Shown here in pieces: positions 33,891 to 45,994 of a stretch of 64,000 nucleotides of DNA (position 1 is the stretch's first letter; every line of letters starts with the position of its first letter). The DNA comes from Plectrocnemia conspersa. Lineage: Eukaryota > Arthropoda > Insecta > Trichoptera > Polycentropodidae. Made by a program: the position numbers and the translations under genes. Where the stretch lies: assembly GCA_009617715.1 (NCBI GenBank), contig VTFK01000154.1:372001-436000 (forward strand), given 5' to 3'. The notes under the pieces are model-generated. The model was not told where the DNA came from, did not search any database, and saw nothing but the letters and a program-made list of their open reading frames with translations.

Positions 33891-35365
33891 ATTACATGCA
33901 ATGGATTATGCTTGCTCTATTTAAGAACTTCTTAAAAAGTAGTCTCGACGTGTAATCAAACCAAAACGGTGTAGGCTTTTGAATACAGATGTATTATTGC
34001 AAAGTGACAATGCTCGGCCCTATCTGCCTGTTTAACAGTTACAATGATATAATATTTGCATATCAAGTGCTCAGAAAGTCATTCTCTCTAGATCATAGCA
34101 AAATCTGTAATTAGCTTATAATTGGGTCTATAGCTGCAGAAAGAGGCGTATGAATAGTTGCGTATTTAATCATTTTTTTCTATAGATATATACATATATA
34201 CATTTATAAAGCGCTAAAAAGCTATTATTGAACAGCAAAGGCTACGTAAAATTATTTATTTGGTTCAGCGCTATTTACTAAATAGCATAATAAATGTATG
34301 TTTATTATATATTGTTAATTGTGACTGGTATTATTATTTTGTACTGCACCTTACTAAATGAAATAATAGTAGGTGCACATGTTGATAAATTTTAAACAAT
34401 CGCTACAAATTGTTTAACGTGTACACACGTTGCTTGTCTGCATTGAACAGGCATGAAAAAATACAGTGAATTAAATTTTGATCAGTTTCATAAATGACAC
34501 ATAAATTTCCATTGTAACATATGCGATCTACCTCCATTTGAATTGATTGATGCGGCACTTGATTTATGTGCAAATTTAATTTAAAACAACAATAGGCGCT
34601 TTTTACAAATGACCACCAGGCAATTTACAGTGCAAACGTGCATCATACTATGTAGTATATGTATACGAATGGGGTTGAAAGCCGGATTTGACAGCGTTCG
34701 TGACATGTATACGGTGTTTTCAAATTGATTTACATATTTTTTGTGTGTGTCGTAAATACAATGCGCATAATAGTGGCGATTTGAGGCTTGCGTTTTATGC
34801 AACTGATAGAGTAAAAATATCATAATTGTAATAATATCCGAAAAAACATGGTCACGACTAGTCATGTGATATTTTAATATAGATTAAAATGAAACTTATG
34901 TAGAATATATAAAAAATGAAAATGAAATTAAACTACTTTGAACAATATGCGTATTACGTAGGTTCTCTTATGACCAAATTCTTATTGCTTGATATTTTTG
35001 ATCTCAAAAGCGACATTTTGGATTTTTTTACATAAAAACATATTTGATTTATGGAAGTAAAACTACTAAGAGATCAAGATAAAATACAGAGGCCTTTATG
35101 TGTATCAAAAAATATTATCTTAAAGCTGAGGTTAACAATAAATTTTATTTTTCTAATAATTTCAATTAGTTATCGCCCTATGAAATGGGTGAAAGTATGT
35201 GTTAAATATAATATAGTATTTGTAAAATAAAGTTATTGTTTTAATAAAATAACGAATCAATAATAAAAAAAACTTTTTATAATAACAAAAATCTTATTTA
35301 GTTTTTGCTACTCAGTATTACTTTATTGCAGAAGATATTATTTGCCTTATTCTTAAAAATGTTCT
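33891..35365. other. AT-rich non-coding spacer
   Basis: AT-rich, with an antisense frame at 34581-34865 in moderate-GC DNA (GTCGTAAATACAATGCGCAT near 34749) that shows no domain. Nothing recognised. Confidence 0.5.
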
Positions 35366-36345
35366 CTATTTATTATTTATTTATTTTATTAATTTATTTA
35401 GCTTAATAGCTAATCTTTACATCTAACAAATTTAGTTAACATATATAAAAAATATATAAAAATACATAACAGAAAGAAAAAATAAAAATATACAATAATA
35501 AAAACTTAATATTATAATTTATTTCTATATGTACGAAGGTGTTTTTTTTTTATTCCATTTATGAAACCCGTTATATTTTTTGCTGTTTTTTTCTCTTGGA
35601 AGACTATTATATAAATCAAAACCTCCGTATAACTTTTCGTTTTCTTATACTTAAATTTTTTTAAATTTTCTCTATTTCTAGTATTATATTTATGTACATC
35701 TTTATTTCTTATTAAATACTTATTAAAATTTTCTGGTAACATATTATTTTCTAACTTATATATAAATACTAAAACATTCATACTCAATATTTCTTGAACA
35801 TTCAACCATTCTAATCTATCAATCATACTTTTACAATTAGTTAATCTATTTTTATTTAAGATTACTCTCATTGCCCTATTTTGTAATTTTGCAACATTTG
35901 TTTGTCTAATTTATTTAACATATTTAATAGTGTTGCACAATAATTAAAATGGGGCAATATTATACTATTGTAAATTATTTTTTTTGTATCTTTTATCTAG
36001 ATAATAAACCTATTTTTCTACTAATTTTTTTTAATATGTAATTACAATGTTCGTTAAAATTTAATTTTGTATCAACAATTACTCCTAAATATTATATTAT
36101 ATATTATCCACTATTTCTATACTAGAGTTATTTATTACTATTTTGGTACTATTATCTAATACATTTTTATAATTAATAAACATACATTTAGTTTTATTCT
36201 CATTTAATTTAAGTACATTATTCTTTAACCATATTTCTAATATACTTAATTCATTATTTAAATTATTTACAATTTCCTTAATGTTATCACCTATGCAATA
36301 CATCAATAAATATTTAAGCACAAAATTTAACTCAATTAAATCATA
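35366..36345 (-). pseudogene. Truncated jockey-type LINE (RT C-terminal part and 3' tail)
   Basis: Read on the minus strand. Near 36321-36097 it gives LNNELSILEIWLKNNVLKLN and KTKCMFI, the thumb-side segment that follows the YADD box; the box itself is degraded to LLMYCIGDN. Then come GVIVDTKLNFNEHCNYILKK, YNSIILPHFNYCATLL (segment before the C-terminal domain), and from 35871 MRVILNKNRLTNCKSM with NVLVFIYKLENNMLP and VHKYNTRNRENL. LYGGFDLYNSLPRE follows in a shifted frame. At least two frameshifts and a stop break it. After the stop comes a GCTTAATAGCTAATCTTTAC-like (plus strand) block and an AAATAAATAAATAA-type tail at 35366-35400, the typical 3' end. It is 5'-truncated, as most LINE copies are. 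Confidence 0.75.
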
Positions 36346-36840
36346 AAAGGCGTTAAAATTTTAACATATTATTCTATTATGAACGTGTGCGTGCGTCTAA
36401 ATGATCGAACGAGTAAGCGATAATTAAACGCGCTTTCCGTTATGGATTTTAACACGTCAAACTTTGACTGGCGTTATGCGCCGTAAAACCCATTAACTTG
36501 TCAAACTTTGCCCGCTTCAAATTAGATCGATTATCGTTTATTTGCATAGTCTCGCATTTTTGTTGATACGCCAATAAATCAAACGAGGGACTTGGGAAAA
36601 AACTGAATAAAGCGAGCACGAGCCCAAAACACCAGAACGAGGCAGATAAGGCGATTTCGCCGCTGGCGAAATAAAAATGAACCGTGTAACATAATCTGAC
36701 GTCAGAAAAAAAAGTAATGGCGATCATTCCGTAACAGCATGCGCAATATTAATTTCTCCGCTGCGGTCCTGCCAAGAAACTCTCACACATGGAGCGAAAG
36801 GTCAGAATCGGGGATATATAGAGAGAGTGACCTAGGGTTG
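36346..36840. other. GC-raised non-coding island
   Basis: Contains GTGTGCGTGCGTCTAAATG near 36384, CTGGCGTTATGCGCCGTAAA near 36468 and GGCGATTTCGCCGCTGGCG near 36650. The antisense frame at 36449-36727 has no domain. Candidate conserved non-coding element. Confidence 0.35.
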
Positions 36841-37310
36841 CCAGCTATGATGACTTGAAATAATATTTTCTCTTGTGAGATTTATTAGATATAAAGAATG
36901 AATTGTGCTCAACAAAAACGAGTTCTACCATTTAATATATTATAATAATCATGTGCTTTTATAGTAAACAAGATAAACATATATTTAAGGCAAATACGCT
37001 GAAATATTTTAAAATAAAACCATTAAAGTAAAGTTTCGATCATATTAAAACAACAAATTTCATGTGAATTTAATCCAAGTTAAAGTAAATTAATTTTTGT
37101 AGTAACCAAAAACCAAATAAAAAAATATTTAAAGCTGCCAAATATACGTAAGAAATTATAATCACATTTTTATGATATTTATTCATAGTTTTCTTTCTTA
37201 AAACTATAGATTTTATCAGGTTATCTTCTAGAATTTGAATGATTCGCAGCTGTATGCGAAAAAACTAGTCTAATAAGATAAAAACAAGAAGAAAAACTTG
37301 GAAACTCGTT

Positions 37311-37600
37311 GATTATTTTTTTCCGACAGTGGACCGGGTTAGGGCGCCGCCTACGTCGGTTATTGCGCCCGGGGGAGCGCGAAACGAATGAAAATTAAAC
37401 CGTTTTGCTCGGTAGTCGAATGGGTTCGAAGCGAAATGGAGGTTGTACACATCGGGCCCGTGCCGAGGGACCGGTGGAAAATGGATTATAATCACTGTTA
37501 TTTTTGTTGTGATTCCTTGATGGGATTCTGGGGCTTTCGCCCTTGATGGGCCATTGTCCGGCGGGATGAATGGTTCACTTGCGCCTTATCTGCGGAAATT
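37311..37600. other. GC-raised non-coding island
   Basis: GGGCGCCGCCTACGTCGG near 37341, GCGCCCGGGGGAGCGCG near 37365 and CATCGGGCCCGTGCCGAGG near 37451. Bounded by AT-rich DNA. Antisense frame at 37313-37495 has no domain. Candidate conserved non-coding element. Confidence 0.4.
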
Positions 37601-37696
37601 ATTTAAATAAACACAATACTAAAATTTGCATATTCAGACACAATTTGAATGTTTACAGTGTAAATATATAAATATATATATATATAAATATTAAAA

Positions 37697-37820
37697 AAAA
37701 TTTACGTGTTTTTTCGCGTTCATTTTTTTTTTTTTTTTGAATGAGTTTCAATATTTCGCCAAGATTGTTTCAGCATCATCAGGAGTTCCACATTTTTACA
37801 TCGCGCAGGGAAGGATATGT
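37697..37820 (-). repeat. Direct repeat copy 1 with hammerhead-like core
   Basis: Shares with 38025-38182 a T-run framed by GTTCA and TGAAT or TGAAC, then ATTTCGCCAAGATTGT, CAGC or GCGTCATCAGGAG, and finally ACATCGCGCAGGGAAGGAT. On the minus strand 37782-37754 reads CTGATGA, a weak stem GCTGAAACAATCTTGGC, then GAAA, the order of a hammerhead ribozyme core with one extra base. Penelope-like retroelements carry hammerheads in their terminal repeats, which makes that family a candidate; no reverse transcriptase is seen between the copies. Confidence 0.6.
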
Positions 37821-38024
37821 TTTTCGCGCTTTTTTTAATTGGTTTTAATGTTAAAAACATTAGTTTGAATATTATTACACTCACTGCTCTGCGGATAGGA
37901 GCATACTGAAAAAAAATAATCGATCGCTTGTCGTATTGTTACAATTGTTCGATCGTTGAATACGATATACAGCACGTTACTGTTATTATTATAAAATCGT
38001 TTATATTTTACGCGATATTATATT

Positions 38025-38182
38025 TAAAAAAAAAATATTTTCGTGTTTTTTTCCCGTTCATATTTTTTTTTGAACAAGTTTTTTTATATTTATATATATT
38101 ATTTCGCCAAGATTGTCCCAGCGTCATCAGGAGCTGGTACATATTTTTGAATATACTTTTTTTACATCGCGCAGGGAAGGAT
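38025..38182 (-). repeat. Direct repeat copy 2 with hammerhead-like core
   Basis: The second, longer copy starts 328 bp after the first. The core is at 38130-38102 (minus strand CTGATGA, stem GCTGGGACAATCTTGGC, GAAA). Relative to copy 1 the stem changes A-U to G-U and repairs a mismatch, so pairing is retained. The element between and after the copies is AT-rich and not recognised. Confidence 0.6.
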
Positions 38183-38599
38183 CTAATTGCTTAAACTTGA
38201 CCTATTGCAATGATCTTTTTTTTTATCTTCTCGAAAAAAAAATAAAAGAATTCACCAAGAGCTTTTTATTTAACCATATTATATATGTAAATAAGATAAG
38301 GTTAGTTTGTAAAGAAGTCCATATTTATAGATAATTTAAATTACTATGTATTTAAAATAAGTCTGCAACAAATTTAAACGATTTGCATTCAGAAGCAAAA
38401 TTTAATTTTTAACTGTGGTATTTATATGAATAAATCTTTTACCGAAAAGCTACTTGTATGATTGGCTTTTTATATTACAATAAAATATTTAAATTAAAGT
38501 AAATAATTCGCGTGCTTGTGCGAGTGTAAATTCATATGTGTTTATTTCGTTTTAGTTTAAACGATTCAAACTTATATTTTTACTTTACTTCATTTCACA

Positions 38600-38812
38600 T
38601 TAATAACAAAACAATCAAAAATGCTTAAAGATTTAAAATATCGAGCGTTTCAAATCTAGTCTGATGAAATATCAACGGCACTGAAGGAATACTTGCGCTA
38701 GCAATAGTTGCGGTGAAAAGTTTAAGAAAAAGCGTAAAGAGCAGAGGTTGGATCTATGAGGAACCCCGAAAGGCATTAATGATTATGACGGGATTACCTT
38801 TAACCAGTTATG
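38600..38812 (-). pseudogene. LINE reverse transcriptase scrap
   Basis: The minus strand reads INAFRGSS, a stop, then IQPLLFTLFLKLFTATIASA and PLIFHQTRFETL. This matches the segment GVPQGS-LGPLLFTLFINDL that precedes the YADD box in jockey/CR1-type LINEs, with the box decayed. Only about 60 codons remain. It is similar in kind, not closely in sequence, to the fragments at 22.7 and 63 kb. Confidence 0.5.
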
Positions 38813-39240
38813 TAAATGAATTATGATTTTTAAAATAATGAAATACTTATATATATAGAAGTTTACCGACCTTTTTTTTAAAGAAATACAATTTTTAAGA
38901 TTTTAAGATCTACCGTTTATACAAATATAGTAACTATACGTATATTTAGAAACAATATGTTTGAGAATGGTATCTATTTACATTTAGGTGATAACTACTG
39001 TGATTTCTATATTCCATGATAAAATGGGGGCGTCAAGTTTTTAAGAATATCATTTTAAAAACACCGAAAAATTAATATTAAATATAAAATATTATAGTTT
39101 ACGTAGTAAAGTAGCTGTTATGCTAATATTACTGATACAAAGTTAGTCGTTTAAGAATAAGTAAAATATAGCCAGCTTTCTTATCGATGAATAGTTTTTG
39201 ATCGAACCCTATGTGTAAAAAATAGTCTCTGTTATAAAAT

Positions 39241-39600
39241 ACGATGTATATGAATACGCAGTTTGAGATAAGACTCGTTATCGCGATCGCAGCATCTGAG
39301 GTCCAGGCGGGGCCTTTCCACGTGAACGAAAAAATAGCTGGCGACGCTTGTTTACGTCGCATTGAAACTTTTTTTTATGGCGCGTACGTTTTATACGCCC
39401 AACTGGCGTCTCGGGTCCCCGGTATAAAGTGATGTATTGAAAATAAACATCCCTTTGGCGGGGCGCTTATTTTCAACCCAATTTAAGGTCCGTCGTTATG
39501 ATAAGAATTATTGAATATAAAATTATTACGCCGACCCGAACCCATAGAGGTCCGCCGCTTTGCAAGAACGTGACGAACGACCTTTTATATTATAAAAAGA
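39241..39600. other. GC-raised non-coding island
   Basis: GCGATCGCAGCATCTGAGGT near 39282, GGCGTCTCGGGTCCCCGG near 39404 and GGCGGGGCGCTTATTTTCAA near 39456. Opposed frames at 39129-39432 have no domain. Candidate conserved non-coding element. Confidence 0.4.
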
Positions 39601-40190
39601 TTTTTTCATTTGACGGTAAATCTATATTTAAATACCAATATTATTATATATTACATTAGAATTTTCGAGTAGTTAAATTTAATTATATGGTAAAGCAATA
39701 AATAGGTGTCCAGTTTAATTAAATAATCAATTTTTATAGCAATATTATATTATTTTGTAATATGTATTTGATAACACAAAAATTGCCTGAGAATGTTGGC
39801 TTTTGTCAATAAAAGCATGGTGTTAGCAGACCCTAAAAAAAACTAATACAAATTTAGCTTTTGAAGTTGACAATTATGGAGTAAAGTTATAAGTATGTTA
39901 TTTTAGCAGCTGGTCTTATTATGTTAGATTAAAAATCTATATATTTTGGTAAATGTGTATGGCTTTCGTTTATAAAGAAAATGTTAACAAAACCATTTTT
40001 GGGAATGAATAGTTTTTTTTTATTTTTTTTATTATATTTTAATAATTAAGTCAACAATCATTAAACCGTTTTACACGTCTTTAAAAAATAATTATAAAGT
40101 AACCGATCTCTTTTTCTGAAATTACTATTAAATTAAATATTGTTTGAAGCATTGAGTAATGTATGTTCACAAAACGTTTGGGTGCGCACT

Positions 40191-40730
40191 AGGTGGACAT
40201 AAATACCAGGCAGGACGTATTTTGGCACCAAAAATCTAAACGGGCAATTCTCGTCAGGCGCCCGGGCCATCATTACGAACATTCCAGTCCCCTTAAAGCT
40301 TGTCACAACCCTAGATCGGATGCCATAAATTGCAGGTTGGTCATAACTTCAACCTGTCCTGCGGAACATTGCGCACAATCCGACGGCCGTTCCGAATATT
40401 TTTTCATAATTAAATTGTCGGACAGCAGGTGGCCGCTTCTACGGTCGGAATTGCCCGAAACCATTTCAGTTGTGTCTGGGGTTGGTCGGGGTGAGAATGC
40501 ACCGCGACTATATTAATTCGTCGGGCAATTTCGGCGCGAAAGTGTTAGAACAGGGCCTGGCCATTAGCGAAAACAATTATTCCGTGCTTGCGGCGCGGCT
40601 CGCTAATTGTTATTATTTCGGTCGAGGCTTTTATGGTCATGACGCAGACTGTCACCGCAATATAGCCTTGCAAGGAATGCAGCCCTTGATTTGCAGCTGC
40701 GGTGTGGTAGGAAATTTTTTGTGTAATTAA
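40191..40730. other. Large GC-raised non-coding island
   Basis: Several overlapping frames on both strands (40193-40784), none starting with a good ATG and none with a domain. Composition is balanced and sharply bounded. Contains GCAATTTCGGCGCGAAAGTG near 40525 and TGCGGCGCGGCTCGC near 40588. One of the better candidates for a conserved enhancer-like block. Confidence 0.4.
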
Positions 40731-41353
40731 GTGTTGATATTTTTTAGTCAAACCTGTTGCAAACATTTTTTTTATAACATGCAAATTGTCATATACACGT
40801 AATATTTAGATGAGAAAATGTTCATGATGACGCTAAAAGCAGTGCATCAAAGGTCATTGATGCATTGATCAGACCGTTTTTAAACAATTGTAAATCTTGT
40901 GTGACTAAAATTACTACAAACTAAATAACAATTTTGTAGGTATAAAAACCTAATAAAGACACTACCATTTTAACGACATTTTAGCTAATCCATTTAATTT
41001 AGTAAAATATTTATATAAAGAAAAAAATCATTAGGGTGTAGTATTATTAACAAATAATTCATGCTTTCTGTAACACCATTGTTCTAATTTTTAACTTGGT
41101 AAATGTTAAAACATATTTATATTTAGTGTAACATGGCGGTTCGATTTACTACGATCTGCTACAATAATTATGCTTATAACTTAAAGGTTTCCCTAATTAA
41201 TAATAACTAGATATTGCTTAAATCTCAGCTTCAGTTCCTCGTGGATTTTTGCTGGAATCGTTTTATTTCGTAAGCTGGTGATATCAATAAGCCTAATTTA
41301 CTGATGACACAGCCATATTATTAGGAACATAACAAATTATAATAGTTTATAAT

Positions 41354-41532
41354 GCTGGTTTGAGACAGCTTTTGGGAATCGCATGTGTTTAAAGATATTT
41401 GCGAGACATATAATCGTGTCCAAAATAAACTCACATTTGAAATAGATAAATTTTGTTATTGCCTTAAAATAAAAACGGTCCAGATGGTCACTCCAGCGAT
41501 CGGTAGTCAAAGGGTAGAATAACACTATTATA
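41354..41532 (+). repeat. Dispersed repeat family D, copy 1
   Basis: Begins GCTGGTTTGAGACAG and ends with GGTCCAGATGGTCACTCC, CGATCGGTAGTCAAAGGGTA and AATAACACTATTATAA. The same beginning and end occur in the same order at 54386-54540, and the end also at 55655-55730, always on the plus strand. No pol III box or coding domain; the source element is unidentified (an LTR or LINE 3' end are both possible). Confidence 0.6.
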
Positions 41533-41934
41533 ACAATGGTGTAGAATGTATAGTCTAATGCATATTCATTCACAATCGTATAATTTACACAAGGAATAGG
41601 AATTAGAATAACGTGCTTAATTTCAATCTGAGGTTCCTATAAATTTAAAAATAAAAAAAGTAGTTGCAAGATCTAAAATTTGGATTAATTATAACACAAG
41701 AGATTTTTTAAAAATAATAATATTATAAAAATAAGAGTATTAAATAAAATATTTGTGGTTATTGTTTAACGGCAAAAAACTAAAAAAGCCTCTAACGATT
41801 TTGGTGGGAAAAAACAATGCAATATATGCTAATTTAAATGCATTTAGCTAAAGATCTGTAACCATATGTGTTCTTTAGCGTCCATAGCAATATATGCTTA
41901 AGTATTTTGTGCTTATATTCAATTGTTGTTGTCG

Positions 41935-42062
41935 TAGTCTCCGATACACGAGATTAGTGGGTTAGCGTGGTTATGCGAAACATTTATGTAGCCCAGCACG
42001 AAAGACAAGTCGCTGACTATTAATCTGAAAGATCTGTGCTCAAATATTTTATGGACCATAGT
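41935..42062 (+). repeat. tRNA-derived SINE-like fragment
   Basis: GGGTTAGCGTGGTTATGC (41960) resembles a pol III A-box region, and CTGACTATTAATCTGAAAGA with CTGTGCTCAAATATT (42014-42049) resembles an anticodon arm, variable loop and degenerate B box. The spacing between the two is stretched by an insertion-like segment. It does not fold as a tRNA gene; an old SINE is the best guess. Confidence 0.35.
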
Positions 42063-42290
42063 GTTTTTCAATTTTTTTCGTGGCAAGTAGATCGGAATTA
42101 GTGATTAATATATAAATATATTATCGATCGATCATCACAGATTTGCTATACCTAAATTTGATTAATCTCACGAATGAAAATTTTCTAATAATAAGCTATT
42201 TTAGCTTATAAAAAAAATTATATGTATAAAAAAAATGCGCAAACATTATTCGAAAATTTATTAATGCTAACTCAGTAAAAACATGCTCAC

Positions 42291-42860
42291 TTCATCTTGA
42301 TTTTGGTATTAAAACGTCAACCTCATCAACCGAAGTCCACTGTATATCGTAAAATAGGCCTTATAATTCACGCATCAAACCTCATCTTTAATGCCCGATT
42401 CCTGTATTTAATCCCCTTTTATGCAAACGCCGCCGCCGAAAACCGTTAAATATGGAATACATTACGGTTTACGCGCTGGCGTATGATTACGATGGGATAT
42501 AATATTTTTCAGGTGCACGCAGTACAGATAGAGCCGCGGCAATCTTGTAATATAACACTTCAGATTAAACAGCGTGTATGAGATTTATTCTTAAGTAAGG
42601 TAATCTCCCGCAAAGCTATCTAAGAATTTCACGGCGCTTTGCTCCACTGTTGGTTTTTGGGTTAAACGCGTTTCCTTCCGCGGTGAGCTTATTTTAAATT
42701 TATGACCTTCATTAAAATCCAAATTAAGACGAAACCCACTCGCGAAATTACGCAACTTCTATTGTAACAACGATACCAATCCCATAAGAGACCCTTTCAA
42801 TTATCGCTTGACGTTATGTGCAAATATTAGCGGGACAGTTGAAGGCTCATAATAAAATCC
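42291..42860. other. GC-raised non-coding island
   Basis: AAACGCCGCCGCCGAAAACC near 42425, GTTTACGCGCTGGCGTATGA near 42468 and TTCCGCGGTGAGC near 42676. No sustained frame or repeat. Candidate conserved non-coding element. Confidence 0.35.
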
Positions 42861-43019
42861 AAATAAAACATTATAATTTATTACTAACCATACAAGTTTT
42901 ATAATTTACTGACTTGAATAAATATATTATGAACAATTAGTTATTACAATTTATTTTTCTTTAATATTCATGAAGAAAGTTTGTCGCGTGCTTTACAATG
43001 TAGTACCAAAATATTTTTT

Positions 43020-43260
43020 ACAAGACAAACCTTCGAATAAAATGCTTATCTGAGGCAGTTGCACACACGCGGTGTTGGCAAGCAGTGTGGTCCAAGAGCG
43101 GTAGTAATCTGCGACATACTGTCCTCTAATTGCGGTCCTAATTGCCCCCACGGAGAGGCTCGAGAGGGCGTCATGCCAACCGGCGACCCCAAATAGGCCT
43201 CTGCCTCTGCAACTGTGTCTTGCACCCAAGAATGTGCCTGATTAAATTTACACGCAAACA
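43020..43260. other. GC-raised non-coding island
   Basis: Balanced composition with overlapping frames on both strands (42993-43330), none with a domain. Includes CCCCCACGGAGAGGCTCGAG near 43145. Candidate conserved non-coding element. Confidence 0.35.
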
Positions 43261-43540
43261 ATTCATATGCTCTGTATTATTAAGTAACACGTCAGGCTTA
43301 TCTTCAAAGTTTTATTATAATATTATCTAATATATGTTTTAAGATTAATATAAATAAATGTCGGTATGTGAGATATTTGGAAAAAAATAAACAAAGCTAG
43401 TAATTGTCTGTTATTTATAATCATAACTGTAAATATGCTATGGATATATTGTTAGATTTAAACTAAATGCCTAAACAATAATTTATACAATCTTGTTATT
43501 GAATAACATAAACCAAAGCAGGCAAAACTGCTATTAGCGG

Positions 43541-44510
43541 TGGCACAGAATTCATACCCTATAAATAATCGAATACGAAATGGGCATCGTTACAGCTGCG
43601 ATAAGTGGAATCGGATATCAATTTGAAAAAACGGGTTATATCCGCACCACAGTGCTAAACGAAATTTGTTTGCGAATATTACATATAATTTTTTTTTATA
43701 TTATTGAACAAAAAAATATACATACATATATATTATATATATGTGTGGAACTATTAAGTTTATTGCGGAGCGCATCGAGAGAATTCGCTTCAGAGGTGGC
43801 CGACCTTTTGAAATATCGTCGTTTACGAAAATACATTCATTCGTTATACGAAAAACGCTTCGCGGTTTCCGCAACATTTGTTCACTTGTGATCCGTTGAT
43901 CCGCACTAATAGATTTGCGTTAGACCCTTGTCACTGAATATTTTCACAAAATGATCCTATATTTCATATAAGAATATTTTTTACACACACGCACAGATGT
44001 TAGCGCGCATTTTTGATTTTGCGACGGAAAAATGAGGGAGGAATAAATTAATCGTAATGGACGCCACAGGGAATAAACCAATTTGTATTCTTGTCGAAAT
44101 GCTTAACAAATAAATTAAAACGTCCACAGATTAATTATAGGGCGGAGTCCGAAATTTATACGCGATTTTGTATTTCTCAGTAGCGGCACATGAATATTAA
44201 TGAGACTATCTAACTATACATAGTAGATATACGTTCGACTGATAACTATAAGCCGTGTAAGCTCAGAGCGCGAAACACTTTTGCGTAATAACGCGACTTT
44301 AATCCGTCGAAATTGGGTAAAGTAAAGCCCGACATCTGGTGATCTCTCGAATCTTGAAATAGCACAAAGGAGTAACGCCTTCACCAGAACAACAAAATTA
44401 ATCCCGACACGGAGTGCTCACGTGGCTCCAAAAACGTGATGATGACGACTTGAGCCCTTACACGCTAAAAGGTGCTGTTTGAAAGGGCTTTACTCGGAAA
44501 AGCTCCTCTG
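43541..44510. other. Mixed GC-raised non-coding region
   Basis: A frame from ATG at 43580 to 43891 (about 103 codons) lacks any domain and crosses an AT microsatellite-like stretch (43700-43745), so I do not call it a gene. Moderate-GC blocks follow (43755-43900, 44000-44130, 44240-44510). Confidence 0.35.
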
Positions 44511-45990
44511 TTATATTTCGTTTTGCATTTACCATGTGAAATAAGTATATTTTATACATCTTAAGTAAAATCTTAATATTTTTGGCAATGCTAAATCTAA
44601 GAAAAAAATAATTGCTCTAGGCACAATAATGCAATAGTTAATAAATTAAAAACTATGTTTTCCTTTTAAAAATATTGAATATTTTTATACAGAATAAATT
44701 TTATATTAAAAATAAAAGCACCTAAGCAAGATTTATGTTGCGTCACGCCACCATTTAAGCAGCCATATAAAATAGCGTGTATAATTTTTTTAATGTCTTT
44801 ATTTTACCTATACATATAAAAAAATAGGTTATAGATCCGCTTTTAAATAAATCTAGTTTCAACGCCAACCAACTCTTGCTGAGACAAACTTTTTGTTTCT
44901 GAAAAATATATGTGCTCTTTTCAAAGCTGCAGAACTAAGTGAATTTCATCTATATGCTTGAGTTTTTACAATATTAGCGGTCAATCGGCCGATATAGAAA
45001 CTCCGTCTTTCCTTCAAAAATGCGCTGCAGGTGGAACATTAAGGAAACCACCTCTGCTCCATGTCATTGTTAGTGAATAGAATATGTACCTGGAGTCACC
45101 AAATTTTTAAGCTCAGTGAGCTAGAAAGTCGAATTAAAGTGCGCTACAAAACAAACAAAATATCTAAATTCCGAATTTGTCTATATTTTATTATAAAAAT
45201 TCCATAAAAACATTTTCTGTAAAATAATAATAAGAACTGAGATTTTACTTATTTTAAAATGTGTAATATTATGAAAGATAAACAAAGTAGCTTGACATAA
45301 ATTATGACTTAATAAATGCCAGTTGTCGTCGAAATGATTTTACCGCAGCTTCAGTTTTTTATATGAGCATTGTTTTCCCTTGTTGTTTTAAGTTAAATTC
45401 GTAAAACGCCATCATGATCTTTGTAGGAAAAGCTTATGTTAAAAGCCAATCAGTATTTAATGATAGTAGCTAAAGGTAAGGGTTTTTGTTATGAAAGATT
45501 TCCTATGAAAAATGAAGTGCAATAAATCTTTATAAAACATTACAAAGACTTATAAGCTGTCTTAAGGTAGAGCAAGTCATTTAATCGGGTTCTATTTCTG
45601 ATGAACATAATAACGAAACTGACGACGGTTATGTCAACAAGAGCAATGAAAGTTGCACAGCTGACACAACTAGTTCAATAACATATGATAAATTAAGACA
45701 TTTCTCACTAAGTACCCGCTAGTAAATTATACGATCTATAATCAGATGCTCTAAATACCTTGCATTTTCACCAGCCTTCTATTTTTTCCATCTAAGCCTT
45801 AACCCGTTTCGTCCATATTTTTAGTACTAATAAATGTAACAAATTTTAGTTGATTTCACTGCAGATTGTAGTTTGTTATAGTTTTCTCACCTTCATTACA
45901 AGTATTTTTATCTGTAGTTGCTCCAATTATAAAAGCTAAATTTTCAGTCACTTTAAACAGCATTTACTTGAATAAACAGCAGTATTAATA
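44511..45990. other. AT-rich spacer with a few coding-like scraps
   Basis: Mostly AT-rich. Around 44870-45115 and 45590-45720 composition is more balanced; the latter reads SISDEHNNETDDGYVNKSNE on the plus strand, acidic and Ser/Asn rich, but matches nothing I know. Considered possible transposon scraps only. Confidence 0.35.
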
Positions 45991-45994
45991 AGGC

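Noticed and set aside
39195..39215. Reverse-strand GGGTTCGATC as a tRNA B box
   Set aside because: No A box, acceptor stem or T-stem pairing around it.
40193..40784. Three overlapping frames on both strands
   Set aside because: No ATG in good context, no domain, and open on both strands at once, as expected in a balanced-composition non-coding island.
42500..42520. ATTTTTCAG|GTGCAC as a recursive splice site
   Set aside because: GTGCAC is a poor donor and the branch point is missing.
43580..43891. 103-codon frame starting with ATG, with a TATAAATA 20 bp upstream
   Set aside because: TATA is too close to the ATG, the frame crosses a TATATA-rich stretch, and the protein has no recognisable domain.
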